A stretch of DNA of 64,000 nt from Maniola hyperantus. Its lineage: Eukaryota; Arthropoda; Insecta; Lepidoptera; Nymphalidae. The stretch is taken from assembly GCF_902806685.2 (NCBI RefSeq), contig NC_048539.1:4104501-4168500 (forward strand), read 5' to 3'. Both the position numbers and the translations under genes were made by a program. The first letter of the stretch is position 1; each line of letters starts with the position of its first letter. Under the pieces are notes generated by a model. It was not told the DNA's origin, did not search any database, and saw nothing but the letters and a program-made list of their open reading frames with translations. Below, in pieces: positions 54,900-63,624 of the stretch.

Positions 54900-56770
54900 A
54901 TATAGGTACATAACTAGTTGCACTATGGACCCGCCGCTAACTGGATTCCAATTAGATGAAGAGACAGCTATTAGATGTCCTCGGTTTTTTAATTTTTTTT
55001 GTTTCAATAAAATTATGCATAAGTAGGTATATCACACTGAACAAAATTATACAAAGAATATGTAACGCATCTGCGTTTTAACATGTGTAAGTCCCGCAAA
55101 TTACTATTGCGCTGGAACCATGTCTCATTAACATCGAAATGACGTCATTTGACGTATATTTATGTAAAAATATACCATCAGCTCGAAACCTCAGTTTAGT
55201 GCTGACGGCAGTAAAATGGCGACCACGCGCATTAGCAATTTGCGTGACTTATATCATTACCCCGGTCTAATTTCGACTTAAGTTTCAAAATGCCAAAGTG
55301 GTAACATTTTTTAATGATAATAATTTATTTATCCCAAATCGGCCCCAAAGTAACACACAAGGTCAGGAGTAGCTTGAACTCTAAACCTGTTTTTATTTTT
55401 ATGGGAAATCTGCTTCATTAACAAGCGAATTAATGATGTTATACAATAGAAGCCACAAAAAATATAAAATAACACAAGTTAATTCTTAGCACCAATATAA
55501 GCCATCACGATACACTTAAAATATTTTTCTTAGTATTTATAAGTGACAGTGTTTAAACTTAAATTAAATACAGAAACTACAGAGTATGAGTATGCTGTGG
55601 GCTCTTCTCAGACCTGGGCGCGTTTGGAACCCTCGTAGCTTTAGAATTAAGTTTACGTACCTAAGTAATTATATATCACTATTACATCATTATCTTATAA
55701 ATTCCAAAACTGACAATCGAAAAGTGTTTTAATTATCAAAATATTTTGAATTTGAAAACTAATATATAGGTATCACTGATGGTAACTGCTTTGAATAATT
55801 CAATAATAATAATTATCATCATCTTCATCATCTCAATCTATCGCTATATAAACTTTACATACCATTTGGGATATTGTGGACAACTCTCAGACATAATATT
55901 GTAGGTTTCGTCACGATGTCTTTCTAATAACATTATATTTGACAATTAGTTATAGAATAGGATCCCGCTATAGAACGACTTTCACCGAGCTGGTTAATGG
56001 ATGAAACGTATTTTATATTCAATTTAATATGTCAATAAATATATTACATATGGGTTGCCTAAAAAATTTCAGTCTAGAATGATTAATTAATAATATATTT
56101 TTTTTAAAAATCATTTCACAAATTCCATAACAATCGAAAGTATGAAGCCCATAGAATATGCAAACGTTAGGTTACCTAATGAAATAATGTTTATTTTCAT
56201 TTAACTTTTATTCATTAACGCGGTGCAAGTTACTAGTATCGATTTACCTGTTTATACCTTTCTTCCTATAAGTCAGGGCTTTGAATTTTATATATACAGA
56301 TTGATTCAATTTACATGTACTTACATACTTCAAGTAGACACATTGTAAGGCCAGGCAAACTTGTTATTATGTAACTTCTCTATAAGGGTGCTGATGAAAT
56401 AAATCAGCGTCTTTTTAAAGGAAAAATAAATTACAAATTTTTTATGTGTGCAGCAACTATTAAAATTAACTAATAAAAATATGTGTAAATAATTTCAATT
56501 TTGAAAAAAAGGTAACCTTCACGTTTTTAGTCGTAGGTGCATGCAACCATGTACAGAGAAATAACGTAAGAGTACGGGTATGTGGCTTATATTACAGCTG
56601 ATAGATCACGTTCTACTCATAATCGAAAAAAGTAAACGAGTCAATATTACGTAAATACCTACCTAGAATGTAACGATTTATTTATTGAAGAGAAACGTTT
56701 ACCAATAATATTTATTATTCGTTGCATCAGATTGTATCTTAGAATTTTATTGTTATCACACGACTGCTCA
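54900..56770. other. No recognised gene
   Basis: AT-rich. AAATGACGTCATTT (55137-55150) is a 14-bp perfect palindrome containing a CRE-type TGACGTCA. A GC-richer unique block with 'aaaatggcgaccacgcgcat' follows at 55200-55245 and may be part of an unlabelled repeat. Confidence 0.35.
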
Positions 56771-56774
56771 AAAC

Positions 56775-57535
56775 AAAACAAAAACTGGCCAAGTACGAGT
56801 CTGACTCGCGCTCAAAGGGCTCCGTACCATCTCTACATAGTATAATAAGGTCGCTTCCCGCGTCTGTATGTATGTATGTATGTATGAACGCGTAGATCTT
56901 TTAAACTACGCAACGGATTTTAATGCGGGTTTCACCAATAGATAGAGTGATTCAAGAGGAAGGTTTATAGCTATAGTTTAACTCTCACAAATTAGAGATC
57001 CCTAGAAATATTGAAGTAATGTGAATTAGGTCAGAAAAAAATCCTCTCATTTGAGAGTTTCCGAGGCAATGACACCTCAACGACACCACATTAGTATCTA
57101 CGTTGCACCCATGCGAAGCCGGGGCGGGTCGCTAGTTATCTATAAAAACAAAACAATCATGTTTGTTGTATGGGAGCCCCCCCTTAAATATGTTTTATTT
57201 TAATTAATTAATTTATTTTAATTTTTATTTAAAGTGAATATACCTACAACTAAATATTCTGTGAATATTTCAAGCGTCTACCTGTTGCCGTTATCAATAT
57301 CGAGCAAAAACGAGCAAAAAAAATCACGTTTGTTGTATGGGAGCTCCCGAAAATATTTATTTTATTCTGATTTTTAGTATTTGTTGTTATAGCGGCAACA
57401 GAAATATATCATCTGTGAAAATTTCAACTGTCAACTTATCACGGTTCATGAGATACAGACTGGTGACAGACGGACGGCAGCGGAGTCTTAGTAATAGGAT
57501 TCCGTTTTACCCTTTGGGTACGGAGCCCTAAAAGA
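56775..57535 (+). repeat. Repeat A-related element with nested repeat R
   Basis: Starts 'ggccaagtacgagtctgact' and ends 'gggtacggagccctaaaa', the A-type termini. The middle differs from A ('tgttgtatgggagccccccc', 'ttatagcggcaacagaaata', 'cacggttcatgagatacaga'). ~310 bp of repeat R sits between 56825 and 57140. 'tgtttgttgtatgggagc' occurs twice (57159 and 57328), a local duplication. Confidence 0.75.
56830..57140 (+). repeat. Repeat R nested in A-type repeat
   Basis: Runs 'gtataataaggtcgcttccc', a TATG microsatellite (56865-56885), 'cgcaacggattttaatgcgg', 'aagaggaaggtttatagcta' to 'cgaagccggggcgggtcgct' and AGTTAT. Confidence 0.7.
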
Positions 57536-57539
57536 GAGT

Positions 57540-57945
57540 GTAGGTAAACAAGAAATATTGCACTTCTTTTAAATTGTGCATTGTAGTTTCATTCAGAAAT
57601 TAATGCACAATTTTTCGTTACCTAACTTAATCTCCAGAAACGATATTTTACCTAACATATGAGCATAATATGAAATAGGAATTCCATATAATAAAATAGT
57701 GGTTTTAATGTAATCAAGTACCTACCTAATGGTAGATGTTTTTCTGATATTTTAATTTTTTGTGCAATAAAACTTTGCTACACTTTAAAATTCATTAGCA
57801 TAATGAAGTTGAATATGAAGTTAATTAAGTATCTACCCGAGTTAGTTAAGTGTTACTGGATAATTGGGTATCCTACCGATATTATTTTCTAGCTCGCTAC
57901 TTAACTATAGTAATATCAACTATCGAGTCTTAGACTGCTTTATTT
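57540..57945. other. No recognised gene
   Basis: AT-rich sequence with no supported feature. Confidence 0.35.
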
Positions 57946-57948
57946 TAG

Positions 57949-58182
57949 ATGTATAATCATCATCATCATCATCAACCGATAGACGTCCACTGCTGGACTC
58001 TTGTAGGGTCGCACGCCACGGTCCTGCGCGGCCTGAATCCAGCGGCTCCCTGCGATTCGTCTGATGTCGTCCGTCCACCTGGACGGAGGTGGGTGGGGGG
58101 GGGGGGTCTTTCCAACGCTGCGTCTTTCGGTGCGAGGTCCCCATTCCAGCATCTTGGGACCCCAACCAGATGTATAATACAT
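57949..58182 (-). pseudogene. RTE LINE C-terminal fragment
   Basis: The minus strand reads GWGPKMLEWGPRTERRSVGK, then SRWTDDIRRIAGSRWIQAAQ and DRGVRPYKSPAVDVYRL. This is the RTE tail 'LEW.PRTG.RSVGRP…RWTDD…AGSRW..AAQDR'. It ends in an ATG repeat tail (plus strand ATC at 57957-57973). A poly-G run of 12 at ~58096-58107 marks a slippage-prone site inside the coding remnant. Confidence 0.85.
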
Positions 58183-58191
58183 AGTATCTAC

Positions 58192-58530
58192 TAGCTACTT
58201 AAGCTTAATGCCCTTCATGGCGATTCATATTTTAAAATCCAGTGGAAACCCTATTTTTCGGGACATAAAGTATCCATCTTCAGAAAGCTAGCTGACTCTG
58301 TGTCAAACGTCGAGATCAGTTCAGCTGTTAAGCCACGAAAAGGTAACAGACAGACAGACAGTACAGTAGACAACGCAGCAACGAATCGACGTGATTTTGT
58401 GTCTGGATATAGTTTATACATCTACAGAGAGACATAGACTACCTTTTAACCCAGAAAATCAAGGAGTACCCACAGGATTTTTATAAACCAAAATCCACGC
58501 GAACGTAATTGTGGGCATCAGCTAATCTCA
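58192..58530. repeat. Two Q-type repeats fused in opposite orientation
   Basis: A minus-strand Q (58192-58355: 'aaaatccagtggaaacccta', 'aagccacgaaaaggtaacag', CAGA repeats) meets a plus-strand Q distal part (58370-58530: 'gacatagactaccttttaac', 'aaatcaaggagtacccacag', 'gtgggcatcagctaat'). Confidence 0.7.
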
Positions 58531-58589
58531 TTTTATAGGATTCACACCCGCCAGCCCAAATCTGATACGGAACTATGATAAGTGAATGC

Positions 58590-58820
58590 CAATCTAAATA
58601 TATAAAAGGAAAAGGTGACTGACCCACTGACTGACTGACTGATCTATCAACGCACAGCTCAAACTACTAAACGGATCGGGCTGAAATTTGGCATGCAGAT
58701 AGCTATCATGATTAAGGTATCCGCTAAGAAAGGATCTTTGAAAATTCATCCCCTAAGGAGGTGAAATAGGTGTTTGAAATATGTGTAGACCACGCGGACG
58801 AAGTCGCGAGCATAAGCTAG
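58590..58820 (+). repeat. Repeat P copy, near full length
   Basis: From 'caatctaaatatataaaagg' to 'gaagtcgcgagcataagcta-g'. It abuts the A repeat with no spacer. Confidence 0.85.
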
Positions 58821-58821
58821 T

Positions 58822-58874
58822 TTTTAGGGTTCCGTACCTCAAAAGGAAAACGGAATCCTTATAGGATCACTTTG

Positions 58875-58935
<61 letters not shown>

Positions 58936-59287
58936 AAGAAACCCACAGGGTACTTCCCGTTGACCTAGAATCATGAAATTTGGCAGGTAGGTAGATCTTA
59001 TAGCTGACATTTGGGGAAAAATCTGAAAACCGTGAATTTAGGGGTTAGATCACACAAAAAAATTAAATTGTGGTCATGAACTAATAATTAGTATTTTCAA
59101 CTTTCGAAGTGAGTGACTATATCAAGTAGGGTATCATATGAAAGGTCTTCACCTGTACATTCTGAAACAGATTTTTATTTATTTTTATGCATCATAGTTG
59201 AATTATCGTCCAAAATGTCGAAAAAATACGACTGTCGTACGGAGCCCTCGTTGCGCGAGCCTGACTCGCACTTGGCCGGTTTTTTAT
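58822..59287 (-). repeat. Repeat A copy with expanded GTCT tract
   Basis: Complete A order on the minus strand. It contains an uninterrupted GTCT run at 58877-58934 (about 14 units), far longer than the 1-4 units of other A copies. Confidence 0.9.
58877..58934. repeat. (GTCT)n microsatellite
   Basis: About 58 bases of perfect GTCT tetranucleotide repeat inside repeat A. Confidence 0.95.
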
Positions 59288-59500
59288 AAGACAGAACTGT
59301 GCATAGAAACGGTGTTATGTAGAAGTTTTATATACTTACTTACGTACCTATTAGTTAGGTAGGTATATCTTGACGTGAGCTTTGAAACTGGTTTATCTGA
59401 ATATTTAACTGACTTGGATTCAATTAGAAATAACGATTTTAATGTTACAACGGACATTGCTGTTTTTATGTCACATGTTTGATAAGATCGACTCGGGTTC

Positions 59501-59504
59501 ATTA
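59501..59504. repeat. Left target-site duplication ATTA
   Basis: ATTA directly precedes the left inverted end of the 2.7-kb transposon and is repeated directly after its right end (62204-62207). Confidence 0.75.
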
Positions 59505-59539
59505 CTGCCGTCCTAAAGCTAAAGTGTCGTTAACTACCA
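59505..59539 (+). repeat. Left terminal inverted repeat
   Basis: Begins CTGCCGTCCTAAAGCTAAAG. It pairs with 62169-62203; mismatches fall at positions 11, 20, 21, 31 and 33. Confidence 0.9.
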
Positions 59540-59725
59540 CAACCAAGTTTCGAGATATGATCAAAAAAGCGCGAATTTATAAAGAAATGATGCCATTTGA
59601 TAACTAATAAACGTATACAAAACTTGAAACTATGAAAATGTAGAGCAAACAGAGCACTTTTGAATAGCTGTATTTTTAAGTTTCTAGAGTAAATAATAAT
59701 TAAAGCAGGACAGTTTTGGCTTTTT

Positions 59726-59985
59726 AGTCTAGCATTTTTTCTAACAACGGCTTGTATTTACATAACTTAAATGTCGTTAGATTACCCTTTAAGACGTTTA
59801 AGGCTTGGATTGCATTTACTTTTTTTATCTTTTTACGACACTTAAAAAAAAATTATAATTACTAAAGTAAAATGACTCTAAAAGACTTTAACGACATTGT
59901 ATGTTAGGTTATGATCCTTAAAACTATCAATAACATAACACTTAAATGCGGCTTTTGTAATTTAAACACATTTTAGTCTAGAACA
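59726..59985 (+). promoter_or_regulatory. Left subterminal motif array
   Basis: CATAACTTAAATGTCGTTAG (59761-59780) and CATAACACTTAAATGCGG (59934-59951), plus TTTTAGTCTAGCATTTT near 59721-59737 and CATTTTAGTCTAG near 59970. The CATAACTTAAATG motif recurs inverted near the right end, as expected for transposase-binding sites. Confidence 0.6.
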
Positions 59986-60284
59986 ATAGAAATGATTTGT
60001 TTACAGTAGCGTTTTTTGGGGAGCATTGCTAAACTAAAATGTGGTTTATTGCAAATGATCGAACCGTAGCGACGTTTTAGGTTAGCATTGTTTATAAATA
60101 TTTGAGGTTTTCCAATGAAAGTAACGGTAACTACAACAATTGAAAGAGCAACAGTCCGAAAGTAGTCTCTTATTTTGTTAAAACTTATAGTAATAGTAGG
60201 TAATAGTGCTAGAGATCTGTAATTTGGCATGGGTATAAACATTAATCACGCCGACAAAGTGGTGAAATAAAATTGTGATAAATA

Positions 60285-60680
60285 TTATTTTTAGAGTGGC
60301 TCCCCTACATGTAAAGTGGGGGTGAATTTTTTTTCTCGTCTACCCCATAGTGTGGGATATCGTTGAATAGGTCTTTTAAAAATACTGTGGGTGTGGGAAC
60401 ATCATTTTTCGATTTCTAGATCCGTTGTAAAATATGATGTTTTAAAGTGCTAATTTTTATTAGAGTCAAGTGTCCACCCAGTCAGTTAAATGGTTGTATA
60501 TAGGAACGTGAAAAAATTCACAGCAGTAGTATAATATAATATACCTAATCAATTTCAAAGGAAAACTATCATGGCTAAGTAGGGTACACAGGTTAAGGAG
60601 TTATATCTGTTTTTCGAGGTTAATTATTGTACGTAGATATTACGAGTAGCATATTGATGTATATAATTAGTTTTATTGTA
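60285..60680. repeat. Probable older repeat nested in the transposon
   Basis: 'atgtaaagtgggggtgaatt', 'accccatagtgtgggatatc' and 'aaaattcacagcagtagtat' are phrases I associate with a common lepidopteran repeat. There is no second copy in the window to confirm its limits. Confidence 0.35.
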
Positions 60681-60879
60681 TCTATTTGTGATTGATCGTA
60701 ATCCTAATAATATTTTTTCCAACTTCCCCTGTCAAGCCAGCTTCATGACTCTTTCATGATGATGAATTTTATGACTCTTTCTTGAGTTACCATCGTCCTT
60801 TGTGGGCCCGTTTGTAGAAGTGAACCGAGAAAAACCATGGGATCCAAATTATCCTCAATATTCATAAATAAAATACAAG

Positions 60880-61329
60880 CACTATCCTAGGTCAGCTATA
60901 ATAATAATTGCGACATTACAAAATCCATAAAATCATACAATTTTCTTCATAGCAAGCACTACCTGGTGGTGAACCTGATCACAGCTCATGAATGTATGAC
61001 CAGGTTCAAAGTAGTAGAGCGTCAATATTTCTGCACAAATCAAATCGCTGTTTATCATGTATACGAGTAACGAGGAAACCAGCCAATTTTTAATTTCGAG
61101 AGCTGCAGTTATCCAGCCTTAGATGAATATGCGCAACACGCCTGTGACGCAGGAGAAAATGATAAAAAGCTGGCATTATGTCCTCTTGTTTTCTTCCCGC
61201 TATGCTATCATTCCAGAGTACAGTGAGAGGTTTGAACTCATTGGTTATTTTGCCTATTGGTGCAAACGTTTGATTGAATGCCACAAGGCGTTTACAGAAA
61301 CATCTCGCAGATGCACTAGTCAAAGTTAG
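60880..61329 (-). pseudogene. Decayed transposase of the 2.7-kb element
   Basis: Reading the minus strand from 61329: a Cys-bearing start, then FKPLTVLWNDSIAGRKQEDI, FYHFLLRHRRVAHIHLRLDN and CSSRN. A stop follows at ~61090, then KLAGFLVTRIHDKQRFDLCR, a frameshift near 61015, and YYFEPGHTFMSCDQVHHQVV. 'W.D.(I/A)GR…D', 'LDNCs.qN' and 'EPGHTFMS.D..H' are motifs of a transposase family with DDE-like nuclease layout that I know from insect and cnidarian elements. The aspartates in 'WND', 'LDNC' and 'CDQ' are candidate catalytic or structural residues. The N-terminal part is missing; a LINE fragment occupies that side. With a stop, a frameshift and missing exons the copy is inactive. The 94-codon frame ending at 61090 starts in LINE antisense, so its ATG is not real. 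Confidence 0.65.
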
Positions 61330-61705
61330 AAGCTTTTGAAATGTGGGTATACAGAAGAATGTTGAGAACCTCATGGGTACCTCGTGTCAAAAATGCAACT
61401 GTACTACAAAGGCTAAGTAAAGATCTTGAAATCCTGAAGACCATAAAAGTGCGGAAATTGGAGTACCTACTCCAGCTACATTATGAGAAATAGCAAATAC
61501 GACCTCCTTCAGCTCATTATTCGGGGGAAAATAGCCGGCAGAAGACCACCAGGCCGTAGAAGAACATCGTGGCTTAAGAATTTACGCCAATGGTATGGGA
61601 AGAGTACCCGATTTCTTTTTCGAGCAGCAGTGTCCAAGGTGCAGATAGCTCTAATGATTGCTAATCTCCGATAGGAGACGGCATTGCAAGAAGAAGAAAG
61701 TCACA
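61326..61705 (+). pseudogene. LINE reverse transcriptase tail nested in the transposon
   Basis: From 61326 the plus strand reads LEAFEMWVYRRMLRTSWVPR, then LEILKTIKVRKLEYL. A one-base shift near 61480 leads into MRNSKYDLLQLIIRGKIAGR and RPPGRRRTSWLKNLRQWYG, stopping at 61672-61674. This is the typical 'EAFEMW.YRR.L.I.W…KYLL.LI..GKI.G.RGPGRRR.SWL.NLR' tail of an endonuclease-reverse transcriptase LINE. It ends with an AAG-type tail (61688-61700). AGTCA occurs on both sides (61317-61321 region and 61700-61704), a possible short target duplication. Confidence 0.85.
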
Positions 61706-61732
61706 ACCTCGCGAGATGCGGGAATAGTTAGA

Positions 61733-62023
61733 GACATTAAAGTTATGTATTGCGGGATAGAGTTATTTTAGGATAGTAAACAATATTTTTTTGCAAAATA
61801 TCACTAAGCTGTAACGCGTTTATGTGTCATTAAAGACATTTTAGTCTAGCATTTTCGTTAAAAGACATTTAAGTTATGGAATAGTGCACCATCATTTTGG
61901 AGAAAAGCTTAATTAAAAATGTGTAAAGTGACTTTAAAGACATTTTAGTTAAGGAATTTAAGAAAAAACCTGCTTTGAGACATTTTAGACTGGCAAATGT
62001 TAGTTAAATGCGTTTAAGTTATG
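61733..62023 (-). promoter_or_regulatory. Right subterminal motif array
   Basis: Inverted relative to the left array: GACATTAAAGTTATG (61733-61747), AAAGACATTTAAGTTATG (61861-61878) and CGTTTAAGTTATG (62011-62023). Also GACATTTTAGTCTAGCATTT near 61836 and GACATTTTAGACTGG near 61979. Confidence 0.6.
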
Positions 62024-62168
62024 TTATCATGTGAACAAGTAGTTATTTAACGACGTTCTTCATATTGCTATTTCAAAAACTACAGCAGCTAGTAAAATAC
62101 CGGTTAGATTGGTCGATAGAAAAAAAAATTCTGAGTAAGATAGCGTTAAAAAGTCAAATTTGGCCAAA

Positions 62169-62203
62169 TGTTGGTTAACGACGTTTTAGCTTGAGGACGG
62201 CAG
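62169..62203 (-). repeat. Right terminal inverted repeat
   Basis: Ends …TTTTAGCTTGAGGACGGCAG; the reverse complement of the left terminus with five mismatches. Followed by ATTA (62204-62207). Confidence 0.9.
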
Positions 62204-62209
62204 ATTAGG

Positions 62210-62900
62210 TAATATCTACTTATTAAATGTAAGAAAGCTGTTTCATATAATATACCTACTCTAGCAATACAGGTAGGTAATAACTAGGTACTTAAATTAT
62301 ACTTAAATACCTAACTGTGTAATGCAATAAATGTAAAAGACGGCACAATAAGGAAAGATTTTGAGAAATTCTATTCCAGTATCTTTAAAAATATAAAATC
62401 CCGCGGATGAAGTCATGGAAATAAGCTAGTTACTTATAATAAACTTGCAAAAAACTGCACAGCTTTTGGGAGTCATTCCAATTCCTTTGAAGGAGCGCTG
62501 CTTACAATTTCGGTTACAAGAACTCGTTGATGTCTTTTCTTAAGGCGTTTCATTTTTGTATGTTAACTTGCGATTATATCAAATCTTCGCTACCCAAGAG
62601 TTAGTTAAGCGATAAAGTCTGAAAGATAAGGCTTCAAAGTAGCCAGAAAATTTGATATTTAAGTAATTGTTAAAGAAAAATAATTAAAATTTTCCTGTTT
62701 AAATATCTATAAAAAATATAACCTCAGTACTTAGATAAGTTTTTAAATGTTAGAACCTTTAATAAGAGTAGTCATAAATAGAACTAAAATTGGCATATTG
62801 TACCTACCCTGAAAGCTTGCGCAGCTTAAGAAACCGTTTAAAAGGTCCTTTATCATGCAAATCTTAAACGCGAAACACGGAACGCGCAATAAAAGAACTT
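62210..62900. other. No recognised gene
   Basis: AT-rich sequence. 62385-62434 ('aaatcccgcggatgaagtca', 'tggaaataagctagtta') is a short P/Q-type repeat end. Confidence 0.4.
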
Positions 62901-62916
62901 AAATATTAAAACTAAC

Positions 62917-63110
62917 CTGTTTTGAAAAAGGAACACAAAACTGGCACAAAATCCTCAGTTCCAAAAACACTGGCACTTCATAAAGAAAATTTAAAATGGC
63001 GATGACGTTGACGTTTGTAACGTTCGAAATTCGAAGCGGCTTGGTCCGCGGTGCGCGCGCGAGTGGCGCCCGGTCGCGTGCGCTCGCCGCTGCGATAAAC
63101 CTGCGGAGTT
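62917..63110 (-). promoter_or_regulatory. Candidate CpG-rich promoter and first exon
   Basis: 63040-63110 is strongly CpG-rich (GCGCGCGCGAGTGGCGCCCG) in AT-rich DNA. Reading leftward on the minus strand, a stretch with 'gttacaaacgtcaacgtcat' and 'cgccattttaaattttcttt' leads to AAAACAG|GTTAGT, a strong splice-donor match (exon end 62917). 'GTGCCAGT' occurs twice in the putative leader. No long frame is needed, so this would be a 5' untranslated exon. Open frames on both strands here are composition effects. It could instead be an unlabelled repeat. Confidence 0.35.
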
Positions 63111-63360
63111 TGGAAGGTTCTCTGCGTCATCAAGGTACTAACCTTTTTACCACGTTCGTCGAGTTTCATACTTCAGGGTTTGTAGTATTTTTTGTTGATG
63201 ATGATGATGTTGTTGATGATGATTATCATATTTCTTATCTTGTGCAGTGAAGTCATCGTAAAGATTTTAGTGCAAGTTATATCGTTACTCAACGTGTCAC
63301 TAGAGTTAGTAAATTCTTTATGGAGTTGTAATGTAGGCAGGCCATAGAAATTGATAGATT
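63111..63360. other. No recognised gene; GAT microsatellite
   Basis: A GAT/GTT trinucleotide run at 63196-63225 is the only feature seen. Confidence 0.5.
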
Positions 63361-63621
63361 TCATCTTCTTAGGTGGTATAATCTTAGCAGACTGGTCGTG
63401 GCCATCATTTTAGCTGTGACAATCCGTCTCCACTCCTCCTTGAAGGTTATTCTTACACTCTTATTATTCTTACACTCTCGTGTAATGGAATTTCCATTAT
63501 GAGCTTTGTTTTGATTCGTGCATCTTATGGGCAATCTACCACGTGCTTTGGTGCCTTCGACTTTCCCTTGCACCAGTAGTCTTTCTATGGGCAAGCCTTC
63601 AAGCCTAGACACGTGATCCAA
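63361..63621 (-). pseudogene. LINE tail, colinear relative of 31-kb copy
   Basis: The minus strand is open over 86 codons: HVSRLEGLPIERLLVQGKVE, then GTKARGRLPIRCTNQNKAHN and FKEEWRRIVTAKMMATTSLL, ending HLRR-stop. It matches the lepidopteran LINE tail 'IERL.VQGKVEG.R.RGR.P.RWTDQ…WR.IV..A'. W is replaced by C in the usual RWTDQ block. It is the uninverted reference for 30930-31150. Confidence 0.8.
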
Positions 63622-63624
63622 AAA

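Larger units (their letters stand above)
59505..62203. mobile_element. 2.7-kb DNA transposon with 4-bp TSD, Sola-like
   Basis: The termini 59505-59539 and 62169-62203 are inverted copies (30 of 35 positions): CTGCCGTCCT, then AAGCTAAA, GTCGTTAAC and CA blocks. ATTA flanks both ends. Inside are inverted subterminal motif arrays, a decayed transposase on the minus strand (60880-61329), a nested LINE piece (61326-61705) and a probable older repeat (60285-60680). A 4-bp duplication together with a large transposase fits the Sola superfamily, but the class is inferred and unconfirmed. Neither end resembles a MITE named elsewhere in this window. Confidence 0.85.

Noticed and set aside
57949..58194. 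Gly/Pro- and His-rich open frames on both strands
   Set aside because: They are shadow frames of the RTE LINE remnant and its ATG-repeat tail.
62978..63250. Overlapping frames on both strands in the CpG-rich block
   Set aside because: Both strands are open because of high GC content; the splice-donor reading as a non-coding exon is more plausible than either protein.
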